From contig JALJCQ010000025.1 in assembly GCA_023091665.1 (NCBI GenBank), forward strand, positions 674,344 through 738,343: DNA of 64,000 bases, read 5' to 3'. The translations under genes were made by a program, and so were the position numbers. The stretch is from Pythium myriotylum. Lineage: Eukaryota; Oomycota; Peronosporomycetes; Pythiales; Pythiaceae. The notes below the pieces were generated by a model. That model made no database searches and was not told where the DNA came from. It worked only from the letters and a program-made list of their open reading frames with translations. This document shows, piece by piece, positions 49,597 to 60,327 of the stretch; position 1 is the stretch's first letter, and each line of letters opens with the position of its first letter.

Positions 49597-51489
49597 TTAA
49601 TGCATGGCATCTCCCGAGCTGTTCTTGAAGTGGTCGTCGTAGATGTTGGCCCTGAACTCTGATGGACAGAGTATGTCTCGGAGGTTCCGTGGACGGCGGT
49701 AGCACACAGTGATCTTGATGTTGTGGGCTGCGAACTCGTCTTCAATACGGTGGGCTTGATAGATAGCTCGTAGTTGTTTCCGAGTTGGGCCGTTCGGGTC
49801 ATAAGGCACAGACAAGAAGACTTGCTTGGGCTTGCCGAGTTCCGTGGTTGGCCGCGTCGTCTGTTGTGCTTCTTCTTGTAGCTTGGCGATTCTTTCGATG
49901 GCGTCGCGGAAATGGTCTCTAAGCTGGTTAGAGTTGTATCCGCGAGCTGCCAGGCGCTGGAAGAAGGCTCTGACTTGAGACAGGAAATCTTCCTTCCTGG
50001 TGTTCTGGCGGTAATACTTCTGGACAATGCCGATGATGAGGCCTTTCAGAACGCCTGGAGGGTGTGCGCTTTGAGCCGCGATGTAGAGATAGAGATTGAG
50101 CTCTTTCTCATGAGTTCGAGTCTCGTATCTCGTGTCGGATCGGCGGATTTTGAGGTCAAGAAACGGTGCTTCACGACCGCGTTCCATGTACGTCCAGCGA
50201 AGTCCTGGAATCGTGTTGAGGCGGATCTTGAAGAGTTCGAAAGCACGGGGATCTTTTCCGTCTTGCCAAATCAAAAACACGTCGTCGATGTAGCGCTTGT
50301 AGAGCACGATGTAGTTGCTGAACTCTCGAAGGATGCTTCGCTCGTGATACGCTACGTAGAGTGATGCGTACGTGGGGGCACATGGTGTTCCCATGGCGGT
50401 GCCCTTGATTTGCTTCCACACGCAGTCTCCGAACATGAACAAGTTCTCGTTCATGATGTAGTCGAGACCTTGGACGATCACATTCTCGAAGCGATGCTTC
50501 TCTTCTTGGAGCATGGCTTTGATTGTTGCGATGCCGATGTTGGTGGGGATGTTGGTGTAGAGCGAGACGGCGTCAAATGTGAACAAACGATGCTTGGGGC
50601 TGGGCTGAATCTGTCGAAGTTCAGTCAGCAGCGTGTCGGAGTCTCGAAGGTACGATGGCTGTCGCTGGAGCATGTCTTGCAACTGGAAATCGATCCACTT
50701 CGAGAGACCGGCTGTCGGTGTTCCGCAGCTGGCAATGATAGGGCGAATGGCGAGATCCTCCTTGTGGAGCTTTATCAGGCCATAGAAGCGTCCTAACTTG
50801 CACGAACTTGGATTACACTTGATGACAGCAACTTGTCGTTGGATGACTGGATCTTCACGGTACTGGTAGTTGAGTAGCATGTAGATCAGGTTCACTTTGG
50901 CTGCGATCCGTTGGATCTGGGTCTCTGGTCCGTTGGGAAGACGATACAATGGCGTGTATGTCTCCTCGTCACTCAGGTGATCAAGACACATGGAAGTGTA
51001 CTGTGATCGAAGCATGAGCGTCGGGCCGAGGTTCTTGTCTGCCTGCACGACCATCAAGTTCGGATCATTTCGTAGCAATCGTAGCAAGTTGCGTTGGTTG
51101 CTGTCGAGGTTGAACTTGTGTCGGAAGGGATACTGTGCAATGAGTTCGGTCGCGTGTGACTTGATCGACTCCAGTAAATCTTCTTGATGGCGTGGCAGGT
51201 GGTTTGGCTGGAAAGCAAGGTTTGGAACGTAGATCTTCGAGTTGTAGTCGCGGTCGCTGGAGTCAGCAAACTGGACTGCAATTCGAAGAGACCGGACGAG
51301 TTTGGGGAAGATGGTAACTGGCGAGAGGGAAGAGCGTTGCGGCGGAGGTGTCGGGCAGAACTTGAGGTTCAGACCCAGGAGTCTCTTCAGACCTGGTGGA
51401 ATCTTGGTGCCACGTGGTGTGAGATTGTGGAACGCGAGATTGCGAGGCAATGCGTCCACATCACAAGCCCTACGACAGCCGAAGATCAA
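49597..51489 (-). CDS. Penelope-like RT, unit 2
   Basis: Identical in translation to unit 1 RT; YIDD catalytic motif intact; frame overlaps ORF1 upstream as in unit 1. Confidence 0.92.
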   Translation of the reverse strand: MIFGCRRACDVDALPRNLAFHNLTPRGTKIPPGLKRLLGLNLKFCPTPPPQRSSLSPVTIFPKLVRSLRIAVQFADSSDRDYNSKIYVPNLAFQPNHLPRHQEDLLESIKSHATELIAQYPFRHKFNLDSNQRNLLRLLRNDPNLMVVQADKNLGPTLMLRSQYTSMCLDHLSDEETYTPLYRLPNGPETQIQRIAAKVNLIYMLLNYQYREDPVIQRQVAVIKCNPSSCKLGRFYGLIKLHKEDLAIRPIIASCGTPTAGLSKWIDFQLQDMLQRQPSYLRDSDTLLTELRQIQPSPKHRLFTFDAVSLYTNIPTNIGIATIKAMLQEEKHRFENVIVQGLDYIMNENLFMFGDCVWKQIKGTAMGTPCAPTYASLYVAYHERSILREFSNYIVLYKRYIDDVFLIWQDGKDPRAFELFKIRLNTIPGLRWTYMERGREAPFLDLKIRRSDTRYETRTHEKELNLYLYIAAQSAHPPGVLKGLIIGIVQKYYRQNTRKEDFLSQVRAFFQRLAARGYNSNQLRDHFRDAIERIAKLQEEAQQTTRPTTELGKPKQVFLSVPYDPNGPTRKQLRAIYQAHRIEDEFAAHNIKITVCYRRPRNLRDILCPSEFRANIYDDHFKNSSGDAMH

Positions 51490-51521
51490 ACTGGCGTTGA
51501 AGAGATCCGAGCGGTCGCGTC

Positions 51522-52430
51522 TTATGATCGCGCGGTTTTGGCGCCGCGCGGCGGTTTGTCGGCGGCGTTGCTCCTTTTCCTTTTGCTTGCGCTTCGCGTG
51601 TTGCCGTTTCTTCCGCTGTTTGAGGCGGAAGTTCCCTTTGCGGCGTCGGCCTTTGGTGCAGGGTGCTTCTTGTTCTTGCTGACGGTCGCACCCTTCGCGC
51701 CAGCTCTGGCGTTTTTTCGTTCCTGTTGCTTTGGAACCTTCCGGTCGATACGGAGCTGTCGTAGTTCGTTCTTGATCGATTGTAGCTTGCGATCAATCAA
51801 CACGTTCACGAGATCCTGGTTTGGAGTTTCCACCTCCATGTCGGCAGCCGCGGCTTGCTTGGCTTGCTTGTCGACGAGTCGGATGCTCGCATCAGCTTGG
51901 CTGTATCGTTCCGCAAGCTCAAACTGGGTCAGGCGAGCTTCGAACTCGTCCTTGGCATGGTGGTAGATGTCGACATATGCGTTCTCGTCTCGATCTTCTT
52001 CTTCCATGGCATCCCAGTTGATAGTGTCATACTTGCCGTTCGGGTCGGCTTTGCATGCGAGCTTGCAGTACTCAAGTGCTCGATCTTGGAAATCGTCTCG
52101 GAGCTTCTGAACTTGGAGCTCAAGTTGTTCGAGTTCGGCTTTCTGTACGCTGAGGATGAGATCGAAGGCTTGGTGCTGAAACTGTAGCTTCAGAGCATCG
52201 AATTGATTCATCAGCGTGAGCACTCGAGTTGGAAGGGCCGTCTGGAGTTCGTTGGAGACAACAAGCTTGGCCTGTACTCGCAGGGATCTGGGTACTTCTT
52301 GGCGTTCGCGTTGTTGTTGCATCTTGCGGAGGCTCTCTTGCTTCGCGCTGAGCTTCCGGTGCAGCTTCTTATAGCGCTCCAGATACTCCAGGGTGGTCTT
52401 CATCAGTGGGCGCGGCAGACTACGATCCAT
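51522..52430 (-). CDS. Element ORF1, unit 2
   Basis: 302 aa, identical in translation to unit 1 ORF1. ATG at 52430. Confidence 0.85.
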   Translation of the reverse strand: MDRSLPRPLMKTTLEYLERYKKLHRKLSAKQESLRKMQQQRERQEVPRSLRVQAKLVVSNELQTALPTRVLTLMNQFDALKLQFQHQAFDLILSVQKAELEQLELQVQKLRDDFQDRALEYCKLACKADPNGKYDTINWDAMEEEDRDENAYVDIYHHAKDEFEARLTQFELAERYSQADASIRLVDKQAKQAAAADMEVETPNQDLVNVLIDRKLQSIKNELRQLRIDRKVPKQQERKNARAGAKGATVSKNKKHPAPKADAAKGTSASNSGRNGNTRSASKRKRSNAADKPPRGAKTARS

Positions 52431-53173
52431 GGCGATGATGGAGAGTCTTTCCTTAATTGCTTCGTCACGCGGGGCTTGGTCTAGGGTTTAGAGAGGCTTG
52501 AAGTGACTTGCAAAGACTTGGTCAGGGAAACTACGACCCAAAGAGTTGCTCTATTACAGATGCAGGGGCTCTTTCGACTTGATGTCTTCGTCGGTGGGCG
52601 TCTTCGTGCTGAGTGGAAAATTGAAAACTGAGGAAGACCGCCGACCTCGCCCCCGGGTGCCTACGCTAAAGTCCTACGCTAGAGTCCTACGCTTCTGGGT
52701 TCTAGGGCTGGACAGGAACTTGAGTGTTCTGGGTCTGCGTGTCTGTGCTGCTGGGGTCTTGAGACACGTGAGAATATTCGACGTCCTGGGTTGAACATTC
52801 TCGAACATTCTCGGGAATATTCTCGAATGTTCGGTCGAACGTTCTCGAACCTTCGACAAACTTTTCGACTGGGTTGGCCGAAATTTTCGTCTGGGTTTAG
52901 GGTTTAGGGTAGGGTTTGGGGTTGAGGGTCGGGGATGGGTTGTAGACAGATAGTGCACGATCCGGGCGGCCATTCTTGAATTTGCTCGCAATATGCCAAG
53001 CGTTCGCTGTTACCCTTTCGAGGGGGATCATCCCAAGCCAGCCGCTCCGTGAGCCTTCACTGCACGACCCCATACTCTGTGGCATGGTTCCAAATGAGTG
53101 GGTAGCAGCAAGGCTAAACACGTTCTCGCGCGCTGGAAGGGCACGGTCATCCGTGTCCGGGGTGGTCCAGGCT

Positions 53174-55066
53174 TTAATGCATGGCATCTCCCGAGCTGTT
53201 CTTGAAGTGGTCGTCGTAGATGTTGGCCCTGAACTCTGATGGACAGAGTATGTCTCGGAGGTTCCGTGGACGGCGGTAGCACACAGTGATCTTGATGTTG
53301 TGGGCTGCGAACTCGTCTTCAATACGGTGGGCTTGATAGATAGCTCGTAGTTGTTTCCGAGTTGGGCCGTTCGGGTCATAAGGCACAGACAAGAAGACTT
53401 GCTTGGGCTTGCCGAGTTCCGTGGTTGGCCGCGTCGTCTGTTGTGCTTCTTCTTGTAGCTTGGCGATTCTTTCGATGGCGTCGCGGAAATGGTCTCTAAG
53501 CTGGTTAGAGTTGTATCCGCGAGCTGCCAGGCGCTGGAAGAAGGCTCTGACTTGAGACAGGAAATCTTCCTTCCTGGTGTTCTGGCGGTAATACTTCTGG
53601 ACAATGCCGATGATGAGGCCTTTCAGAACGCCTGGAGGGTGTGCGCTTTGAGCCGCGATGTAGAGATAGAGATTGAGCTCTTTCTCATGAGTTCGAGTCT
53701 CGTATCTCGTGTCGGATCGGCGGATTTTGAGGTCAAGAAACGGTGCTTCACGACCGCGTTCCATGTACGTCCAGCGAAGTCCTGGAATCGTGTTGAGGCG
53801 GATCTTGAAGAGTTCGAAAGCACGGGGATCTTTTCCGTCTTGCCAAATCAAAAACACGTCGTCGATGTAGCGCTTGTAGAGCACGATGTAGTTGCTGAAC
53901 TCTCGAAGGATGCTTCGCTCGTGATACGCTACGTAGAGTGATGCGTACGTGGGGGCACATGGTGTTCCCATGGCGGTGCCCTTGATTTGCTTCCACACGC
54001 AGTCTCCGAACATGAACAAGTTCTCGTTCATGATGTAGTCGAGACCTTGGACGATCACATTCTCGAAGCGATGCTTCTCTTCTTGGAGCATGGCTTTGAT
54101 TGTTGCGATGCCGATGTTGGTGGGGATGTTGGTGTAGAGCGAGACGGCGTCAAATGTGAACAAACGATGCTTGGGGCTGGGCTGAATCTGTCGAAGTTCA
54201 GTCAGCAGCGTGTCGGAGTCTCGAAGGTACGATGGCTGTCGCTGGAGCATGTCTTGCAACTGGAAATCGATCCACTTCGAGAGACCGGCTGTCGGTGTTC
54301 CGCAGCTGGCAATGATAGGGCGAATGGCGAGATCCTCCTTGTGGAGCTTTATCAGGCCATAGAAGCGTCCTAACTTGAACGAACTTGGATTACACTTGAT
54401 GACAGCAACTTGTCGTTGGATGACTGGATCTTCACGGTACTGGTAGTTGAGTAGCATGTAGATCAGGTTCACTTTGGCTGCGATCCGTTGGATCTGGGTC
54501 TCTGGTCCGTTGGGAAGACGATACAATGGCGTGTATGTCTCCTCGTCACTCAGGTGATCAAGACACATGGAAGTGTACTGTGATCGAAGCATGAGCGTCG
54601 GGCCGAGGTTCTTGTCTGCCTGCACGACCATCAAGTTCGGATCATTTCGTAGCAATCGTAGCAAGTTGCGTTGGTTGCTGTCGAGGTTGAACTTGTGTCG
54701 GAAGGGATACTGTGCAATGAGTTCGGTCGCGTGTGACTTGATCGACTCCAGTAAATCTTCTTGATGGCGTGGCAGGTGGTTTGGCTGGAAAGCAAGGTTT
54801 GGAACGTAGATCTTCGAGTTGTAGTCGCGGTCGCTGGAGTCAGCAAACTGGACTGCAATTCGAAGAGACCGGACGAGTTTGGGGAAGATGGTAACTGGCG
54901 AGAGGGAAGAGCGTTGCGGCGGAGGTGTCGGGCAGAACTTGAGGTTCAGACCCAGGAGTCTCTTCAGACCTGGTGGAATCTTGGTGCCACGTGGTGTGAG
55001 ATTGTGGAACGCGAGATTGCGAGGCAATGCGTCCACATCACAAGCCCTACGACAGCCGAAGATCAA
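53174..55066 (-). CDS. Penelope-like RT, unit 3 (Cys230Phe variant)
   Basis: Differs from other units at residue 230 (Phe for Cys, + strand 54378). This lies between RT motifs, just before KLGRFYGLIKLHK; the effect on activity is unknown. Confidence 0.92.
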   Translation of the reverse strand: MIFGCRRACDVDALPRNLAFHNLTPRGTKIPPGLKRLLGLNLKFCPTPPPQRSSLSPVTIFPKLVRSLRIAVQFADSSDRDYNSKIYVPNLAFQPNHLPRHQEDLLESIKSHATELIAQYPFRHKFNLDSNQRNLLRLLRNDPNLMVVQADKNLGPTLMLRSQYTSMCLDHLSDEETYTPLYRLPNGPETQIQRIAAKVNLIYMLLNYQYREDPVIQRQVAVIKCNPSSFKLGRFYGLIKLHKEDLAIRPIIASCGTPTAGLSKWIDFQLQDMLQRQPSYLRDSDTLLTELRQIQPSPKHRLFTFDAVSLYTNIPTNIGIATIKAMLQEEKHRFENVIVQGLDYIMNENLFMFGDCVWKQIKGTAMGTPCAPTYASLYVAYHERSILREFSNYIVLYKRYIDDVFLIWQDGKDPRAFELFKIRLNTIPGLRWTYMERGREAPFLDLKIRRSDTRYETRTHEKELNLYLYIAAQSAHPPGVLKGLIIGIVQKYYRQNTRKEDFLSQVRAFFQRLAARGYNSNQLRDHFRDAIERIAKLQEEAQQTTRPTTELGKPKQVFLSVPYDPNGPTRKQLRAIYQAHRIEDEFAAHNIKITVCYRRPRNLRDILCPSEFRANIYDDHFKNSSGDAMH

Positions 55067-55098
55067 ACTGGCGTTGAAGAGATCCGAGCGGTCGCGTC

Positions 55099-56007
55099 TT
55101 ATGATCGCGCGGTTTTGGCGACGCGCGGCGGTTTGTCGGCGGCGTTGCTCCTTTTCCTTTTGCTTGCGCTTCGCGTGTTGCCGTTTCTTCCGCTGTTTGA
55201 GGCGGAAGTTCCCTTTGCGGCGTCGGCCTTTGGTGCAGGGTGCTTCTTGTTCTTGCTGACGGTCGCACCCTTCGCGCCAGCTCTGGCGTTTTTTCGTTCC
55301 TGTTGCTTTGGAACCTTCCGGTCGATACGGAGCTGTCGTAGTTCGTTCTTGATCGATTGTAGCTTGCGATCAATCAACACGTTCACGAGATCCTGGTTTG
55401 GAGTTTCCACCTCCATGTCGGCAGCCGCGGCTTGCTTGGCTTGCTTGTCGACGAGTCGGATGCTCGCATCAGCTTGGCTGTATCGTTCCGCAAGCTCAAA
55501 CTGGGTCAGGCGAGCTTCGAACTCGTCCTTGGCATGGTGGTAGATGTCGACATATGCGTTCTCGTCTCGATCTTCTTCTTCCATGGCATCCCAGTTGATA
55601 GTGTCATACTTGCCGTTCGGGTCGGCTTTGCATGCGAGCTTGCAGTACTCAAGTGCTCGATCTTGGAAATCGTCTCGGAGCTTCTGAACTTGGAGCTCAA
55701 GTTGTTCGAGTTCGGCTTTCTGTACGCTGAGGATGAGATCGAAGGCTTGGTGCTGAAACTGTAGCTTCAGAGCATCGAATTGATTCATCAGCGTGAGCAC
55801 TCGAGTTGGAAGGGCCGTCTGGAGTTCGTTGGAGACAACAAGCTTGGCCTGTACTCGCAGGGATCTGGGTACTTCTTGGCGTTCGCGTTGTTGTTGCATC
55901 TTGCGGAGGCTCTCTTGCTTCGCGCTGAGCTTCCGGTGCAGCTTCTTATAGCGCTCCAGATACTCCAGGGTGGTCTTCATCAGTGGGCGCGGCAGACTAC
56001 GATCCAT
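55099..56007 (-). CDS. Element ORF1, unit 3 (Gly296Val variant)
   Basis: 302 aa, differs from other units only at residue 296 in the basic tail (Val for Gly, + strand 55121). Confidence 0.85.
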   Translation of the reverse strand: MDRSLPRPLMKTTLEYLERYKKLHRKLSAKQESLRKMQQQRERQEVPRSLRVQAKLVVSNELQTALPTRVLTLMNQFDALKLQFQHQAFDLILSVQKAELEQLELQVQKLRDDFQDRALEYCKLACKADPNGKYDTINWDAMEEEDRDENAYVDIYHHAKDEFEARLTQFELAERYSQADASIRLVDKQAKQAAAADMEVETPNQDLVNVLIDRKLQSIKNELRQLRIDRKVPKQQERKNARAGAKGATVSKNKKHPAPKADAAKGTSASNSGRNGNTRSASKRKRSNAADKPPRVAKTARS

Positions 56008-56750
56008 GGCGATGATGGAGAGTCTTTCCTTAATTGCTTCGTCACGCGGGGCTTGGTCTAGGGTTTAGAGAGGCTTGAAGTGACTTGCAAAGACTTGGTC
56101 AGGGAAACTACGACCCAAAGAGTTGCTCTATTACAGATGCAGGGGCTCTTTCGACTTGATGTCTTCGTCGGTGGGCGTCTTCGTGCTGAGTGGAAAATTG
56201 AAAACTGAGGAAGACCGCCGACCTCGCCCCCGGGTGCCTACGCTAAAGTCCTACGCTAGAGTCCTACGCTTCTGGGTTCTAGGGCTGGACAGGAACTTGA
56301 GTGTTCTGGGTCTGCGTGTCTGTGCTGCTGGGGTCTTGAGACACGTGAGAATATTCGACGTCCTGGGTTGAACATTCTCGAACATTCTCGGGAATATTCT
56401 CGAATGTTCGGTCGAACGTTCTCGAACCTTCGACAAACTTTTCGACTGGGTTGGCCGAAATTTTCGTCTGGGTTTAGGGTTTAGGGTAGGGTTTGGGGTT
56501 GAGGGTCGGGGATGGGTTGTAGACAGATAGTGCACGATCCGGGCGGCCATTCTTGAATTTGCTCGCAATATGCCAAGCGTTCGCTGTTACCCTTTCGAGG
56601 GGGATCATCCCAAGCCAGCCGCTCCGTGAGCCTTCACTGCACGACCCCATACTCTGTGGCATGGTTCCAAATGAGTGGGTAGCAGCAAGGCTAAACACGT
56701 TCTCGCGCGCTGGAAGGGCACGGTCATCCGTGTCCGGGGTGGTCCAGGCT

Positions 56751-58643
56751 TTAATGCATGGCATCTCCCGAGCTGTTCTTGAAGTGGTCGTCGTAGATGT
56801 TGGCCCTGAACTCTGATGGACAGAGTATGTCTCGGAGGTTCCGTGGACGGCGGTAGCACACAGTGATCTTGATGTTGTGGGCTGCGAACTCGTCTTCAAT
56901 ACGGTGGGCTTGATAGATAGCTCGTAGTTGTTTCCGAGTTGGGCCGTTCGGGTCATAAGGCACAGACAAGAAGACTTGCTTGGGCTTGCCGAGTTCCGTG
57001 GTTGGCCGCGTCGTCTGTTGTGCTTCTTCTTGTAGCTTGGCGATTCTTTCGATGGCGTCGCGGAAATGGTCTCTAAGCTGGTTAGAGTTGTATCCGCGAG
57101 CTGCCAGGCGCTGGAAGAAGGCTCTGACTTGAGACAGGAAATCTTCCTTCCTGGTGTTCTGGCGGTAATACTTCTGGACAATGCCGATGATGAGGCCTTT
57201 CAGAACGCCTGGAGGGTGTGCGCTTTGAGCCGCGATGTAGAGATAGAGATTGAGCTCTTTCTCATGAGTTCGAGTCTCGTATCTCGTGTCGGATCGGCGG
57301 ATTTTGAGGTCAAGAAACGGTGCTTCACGACCGCGTTCCATGTACGTCCAGCGAAGTCCTGGAATCGTGTTGAGGCGGATCTTGAAGAGTTCGAAAGCAC
57401 GGGGATCTTTTCCGTCTTGCCAAATCAAAAACACGTCGTCGATGTAGCGCTTGTAGAGCACGATGTAGTTGCTGAACTCTCGAAGGATGCTTCGCTCGTG
57501 ATACGCTACGTAGAGTGATGCGTACGTGGGGGCACATGGTGTTCCCATGGCGGTGCCCTTGATTTGCTTCCACACGCAGTCTCCGAACATGAACAAGTTC
57601 TCGTTCATGATGTAGTCGAGACCTTGGACGATCACATTCTCGAAGCGATGCTTCTCTTCTTGGAGCATGGCTTTGATTGTTGCGATGCCGATGTTGGTGG
57701 GGATGTTGGTGTAGAGCGAGACGGCGTCAAATGTGAACAAACGATGCTTGGGGCTGGGCTGAATCTGTCGAAGTTCAGTCAGCAGCGTGTCGGAGTCTCG
57801 AAGGTACGATGGCTGTCGCTGGAGCATGTCTTGCAACTGGAAATCGATCCACTTCGAGAGACCGGCTGTCGGTGTTCCGCAGCTGGCAATGATAGGGCGA
57901 ATGGCGAGATCCTCCTTGTGGAGCTTTATCAGGCCATAGAAGCGTCCTAACTTGCACGAACTTGGATTACACTTGATGACAGCAACTTGTCGTTGGATGA
58001 CTGGATCTTCACGGTACTGGTAGTTGAGTAGCATGTAGATCAGGTTCACTTTGGCTGCGATCCGTTGGATCTGGGTCTCTGGTCCGTTGGGAAGACGATA
58101 CAATGGCGTGTATGTCTCCTCGTCACTCAGGTGATCAAGACACATGGAAGTGTACTGTGATCGAAGCATGAGCGTCGGGCCGAGGTTCTTGTCTGCCTGC
58201 ACGACCATCAAGTTCGGATCATTTCGTAGCAATCGTAGCAAGTTGCGTTGGTTGCTGTCGAGGTTGAACTTGTGTCGGAAGGGATACTGTGCAATGAGTT
58301 CGGTCGCGTGTGACTTGATCGACTCCAGTAAATCTTCTTGATGGCGTGGCAGGTGGTTTGGCTGGAAAGCAAGGTTTGGAACGTAGATCTTCGAGTTGTA
58401 GTCGCGGTCGCTGGAGTCAGCAAACTGGACTGCAATTCGAAGAGACCGGACGAGTTTGGGGAAGATGGTAACTGGCGAGAGGGAAGAGCGTTGCGGCGGA
58501 GGTGTCGGGCAGAACTTGAGGTTCAGACCCAGGAGTCTCTTCAGACCTGGTGGAATCTTGGTGCCACGTGGTGTGAGATTGTGGAACGCGAGATTGCGAG
58601 GCAATGCGTCCACATCACAAGCCCTACGACAGCCGAAGATCAA
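56751..58643 (-). CDS. Penelope-like RT, unit 4
   Basis: Identical in translation to unit 1 RT, all motifs intact. Confidence 0.92.
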   Translation of the reverse strand: MIFGCRRACDVDALPRNLAFHNLTPRGTKIPPGLKRLLGLNLKFCPTPPPQRSSLSPVTIFPKLVRSLRIAVQFADSSDRDYNSKIYVPNLAFQPNHLPRHQEDLLESIKSHATELIAQYPFRHKFNLDSNQRNLLRLLRNDPNLMVVQADKNLGPTLMLRSQYTSMCLDHLSDEETYTPLYRLPNGPETQIQRIAAKVNLIYMLLNYQYREDPVIQRQVAVIKCNPSSCKLGRFYGLIKLHKEDLAIRPIIASCGTPTAGLSKWIDFQLQDMLQRQPSYLRDSDTLLTELRQIQPSPKHRLFTFDAVSLYTNIPTNIGIATIKAMLQEEKHRFENVIVQGLDYIMNENLFMFGDCVWKQIKGTAMGTPCAPTYASLYVAYHERSILREFSNYIVLYKRYIDDVFLIWQDGKDPRAFELFKIRLNTIPGLRWTYMERGREAPFLDLKIRRSDTRYETRTHEKELNLYLYIAAQSAHPPGVLKGLIIGIVQKYYRQNTRKEDFLSQVRAFFQRLAARGYNSNQLRDHFRDAIERIAKLQEEAQQTTRPTTELGKPKQVFLSVPYDPNGPTRKQLRAIYQAHRIEDEFAAHNIKITVCYRRPRNLRDILCPSEFRANIYDDHFKNSSGDAMH

Positions 58644-58675
58644 ACTGGCGTTGAAGAGATCCGAGCGGTCGCGTC

Positions 58676-59584
58676 TTATGATCGCGCGGTTTTGGCGCCG
58701 CGCGGCGGTTTGTCGGCGGCGTTGCTCCTTTTCCTTTTGCTTGCGCTTCGCGTGTTGCCGTTTCTTCCGCTGTTTGAGGCGGAAGTTCCCTTTGCGGCGT
58801 CGGCCTTTGGTGCAGGGTGCTTCTTGTTCTTGCTGACGGTCGCACCCTTCGCGCCAGCTCTGGCGTTTTTTCGTTCCTGTTGCTTTGGAACCTTCCGGTC
58901 GATACGGAGCTGTCGTAGTTCGTTCTTGATCGATTGTAGCTTGCGATCAATCAACACGTTCACGAGATCCTGGTTTGGAGTTTCCACCTCCATGTCGGCA
59001 GCCGCGGCTTGCTTGGCTTGCTTGTCGACGAGTCGGATGCTCGCATCAGCTTGGCTGTATCGTTCCGCAAGCTCAAACTGGGTCAGGCGAGCTTCGAACT
59101 CGTCCTTGGCATGGTGGTAGATGTCGACATATGCGTTCTCGTCTCGATCTTCTTCTTCCATGGCATCCCAGTTGATAGTGTCATACTTGCCGTTCGGGTC
59201 GGCTTTGCATGCGAGCTTGCAGTACTCAAGTGCTCGATCTTGGAAATCGTCTCGGAGCTTCTGAACTTGGAGCTCAAGTTGTTCGAGTTCGGCTTTCTGT
59301 ACGCTGAGGATGAGATCGAAGGCTTGGTGCTGAAACTGTAGCTTCAGAGCATCGAATTGATTCATCAGCGTGAGCACTCGAGTTGGAAGGGCCGTCTGGA
59401 GTTCGTTGGAGACAACAAGCTTGGCCTGTACTCGCAGGGATCTGGGTACTTCTTGGCGTTCGCGTTGTTGTTGCATCTTGCGGAGGCTCTCTTGCTTCGC
59501 GCTGAGCTTCCGGTGCAGCTTCTTATAGCGCTCCAGATACTCCAGGGTGGTCTTCATCAGTGGGCGCGGCAGACTACGATCCAT
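58676..59584 (-). CDS. Element ORF1, unit 4
   Basis: 302 aa, identical to unit 1 ORF1. ATG at 59584. Confidence 0.85.
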   Translation of the reverse strand: MDRSLPRPLMKTTLEYLERYKKLHRKLSAKQESLRKMQQQRERQEVPRSLRVQAKLVVSNELQTALPTRVLTLMNQFDALKLQFQHQAFDLILSVQKAELEQLELQVQKLRDDFQDRALEYCKLACKADPNGKYDTINWDAMEEEDRDENAYVDIYHHAKDEFEARLTQFELAERYSQADASIRLVDKQAKQAAAADMEVETPNQDLVNVLIDRKLQSIKNELRQLRIDRKVPKQQERKNARAGAKGATVSKNKKHPAPKADAAKGTSASNSGRNGNTRSASKRKRSNAADKPPRGAKTARS

Positions 59585-60327
59585 GGCGATGATGGAGAGT
59601 CTTTCCTTAATTGCTTCGTCACGCGGGGCTTGGTCTAGGGTTTAGAGAGGCTTGAAGTGACTTGCAAAGACTTGGTCAGGGAAACTACGACCCAAAGAGT
59701 TGCTCTATTACAGATGCAGGGGCTCTTTCGACTTGATGTCTTCGTCGGTGGGCGTCTTCGTGCTGAGTGGAAAATTGAAAACTGAGGAAGACCGCCGACC
59801 TCGCCCCCGGGTGCCTACGCTAAAGTCCTACGCTAGAGTCCTACGCTTCTGGGTTCTAGGGCTGGACAGGAACTTGAGTGTTCTGGGTCTGCGTGTCTGT
59901 GCTGCTGGGGTCTTGAGACACGTGAGAATATTCGACGTCCTGGGTTGAACATTCTCGAACATTCTCGGGAATATTCTCGAATGTTCGGTCGAACGTTCTC
60001 GAACCTTCGACAAACTTTTCGACTGGGTTGGCCGAAATTTTCGTCTGGGTTTAGGGTTTAGGGTAGGGTTTGGGGTTGAGGGTCGGGGATGGGTTGTAGA
60101 CAGATAGTGCACGATCCGGGCGGCCATTCTTGAATTTGCTCGCAATATGCCAAGCGTTCGCTGTTACCCTTTCGAGGGGGATCATCCCAAGCCAGCCGCT
60201 CCGTGAGCCTTCACTGCACGACCCCATACTCTGTGGCATGGTTCCAAATGAGTGGGTAGCAGCAAGGCTAAACACGTTCTCGCGCGCTGGAAGGGCACGG
60301 TCATCCGTGTCCGGGGTGGTCCAGGCT

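Larger units (their letters stand above)
48915..52491 (-). mobile_element. Penelope-like element unit 2
   Basis: Complete; the junction with unit 1 is CTAGGGTTTAG, about one and a half telomere repeats. Its 3' region carries the promoter elements that face ORF1 of unit 1. Confidence 0.92.
52492..56068 (-). mobile_element. Penelope-like element unit 3
   Basis: Complete; the only unit with amino-acid differences from the others (54378 C to A in RT, 55121 C to A in ORF1, + strand). Neither affects the catalytic YIDD motif. Confidence 0.92.
56069..59645 (-). mobile_element. Penelope-like element unit 4
   Basis: Complete, with the same junctions; translated products identical to units 1, 2 and 5. 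Confidence 0.92.
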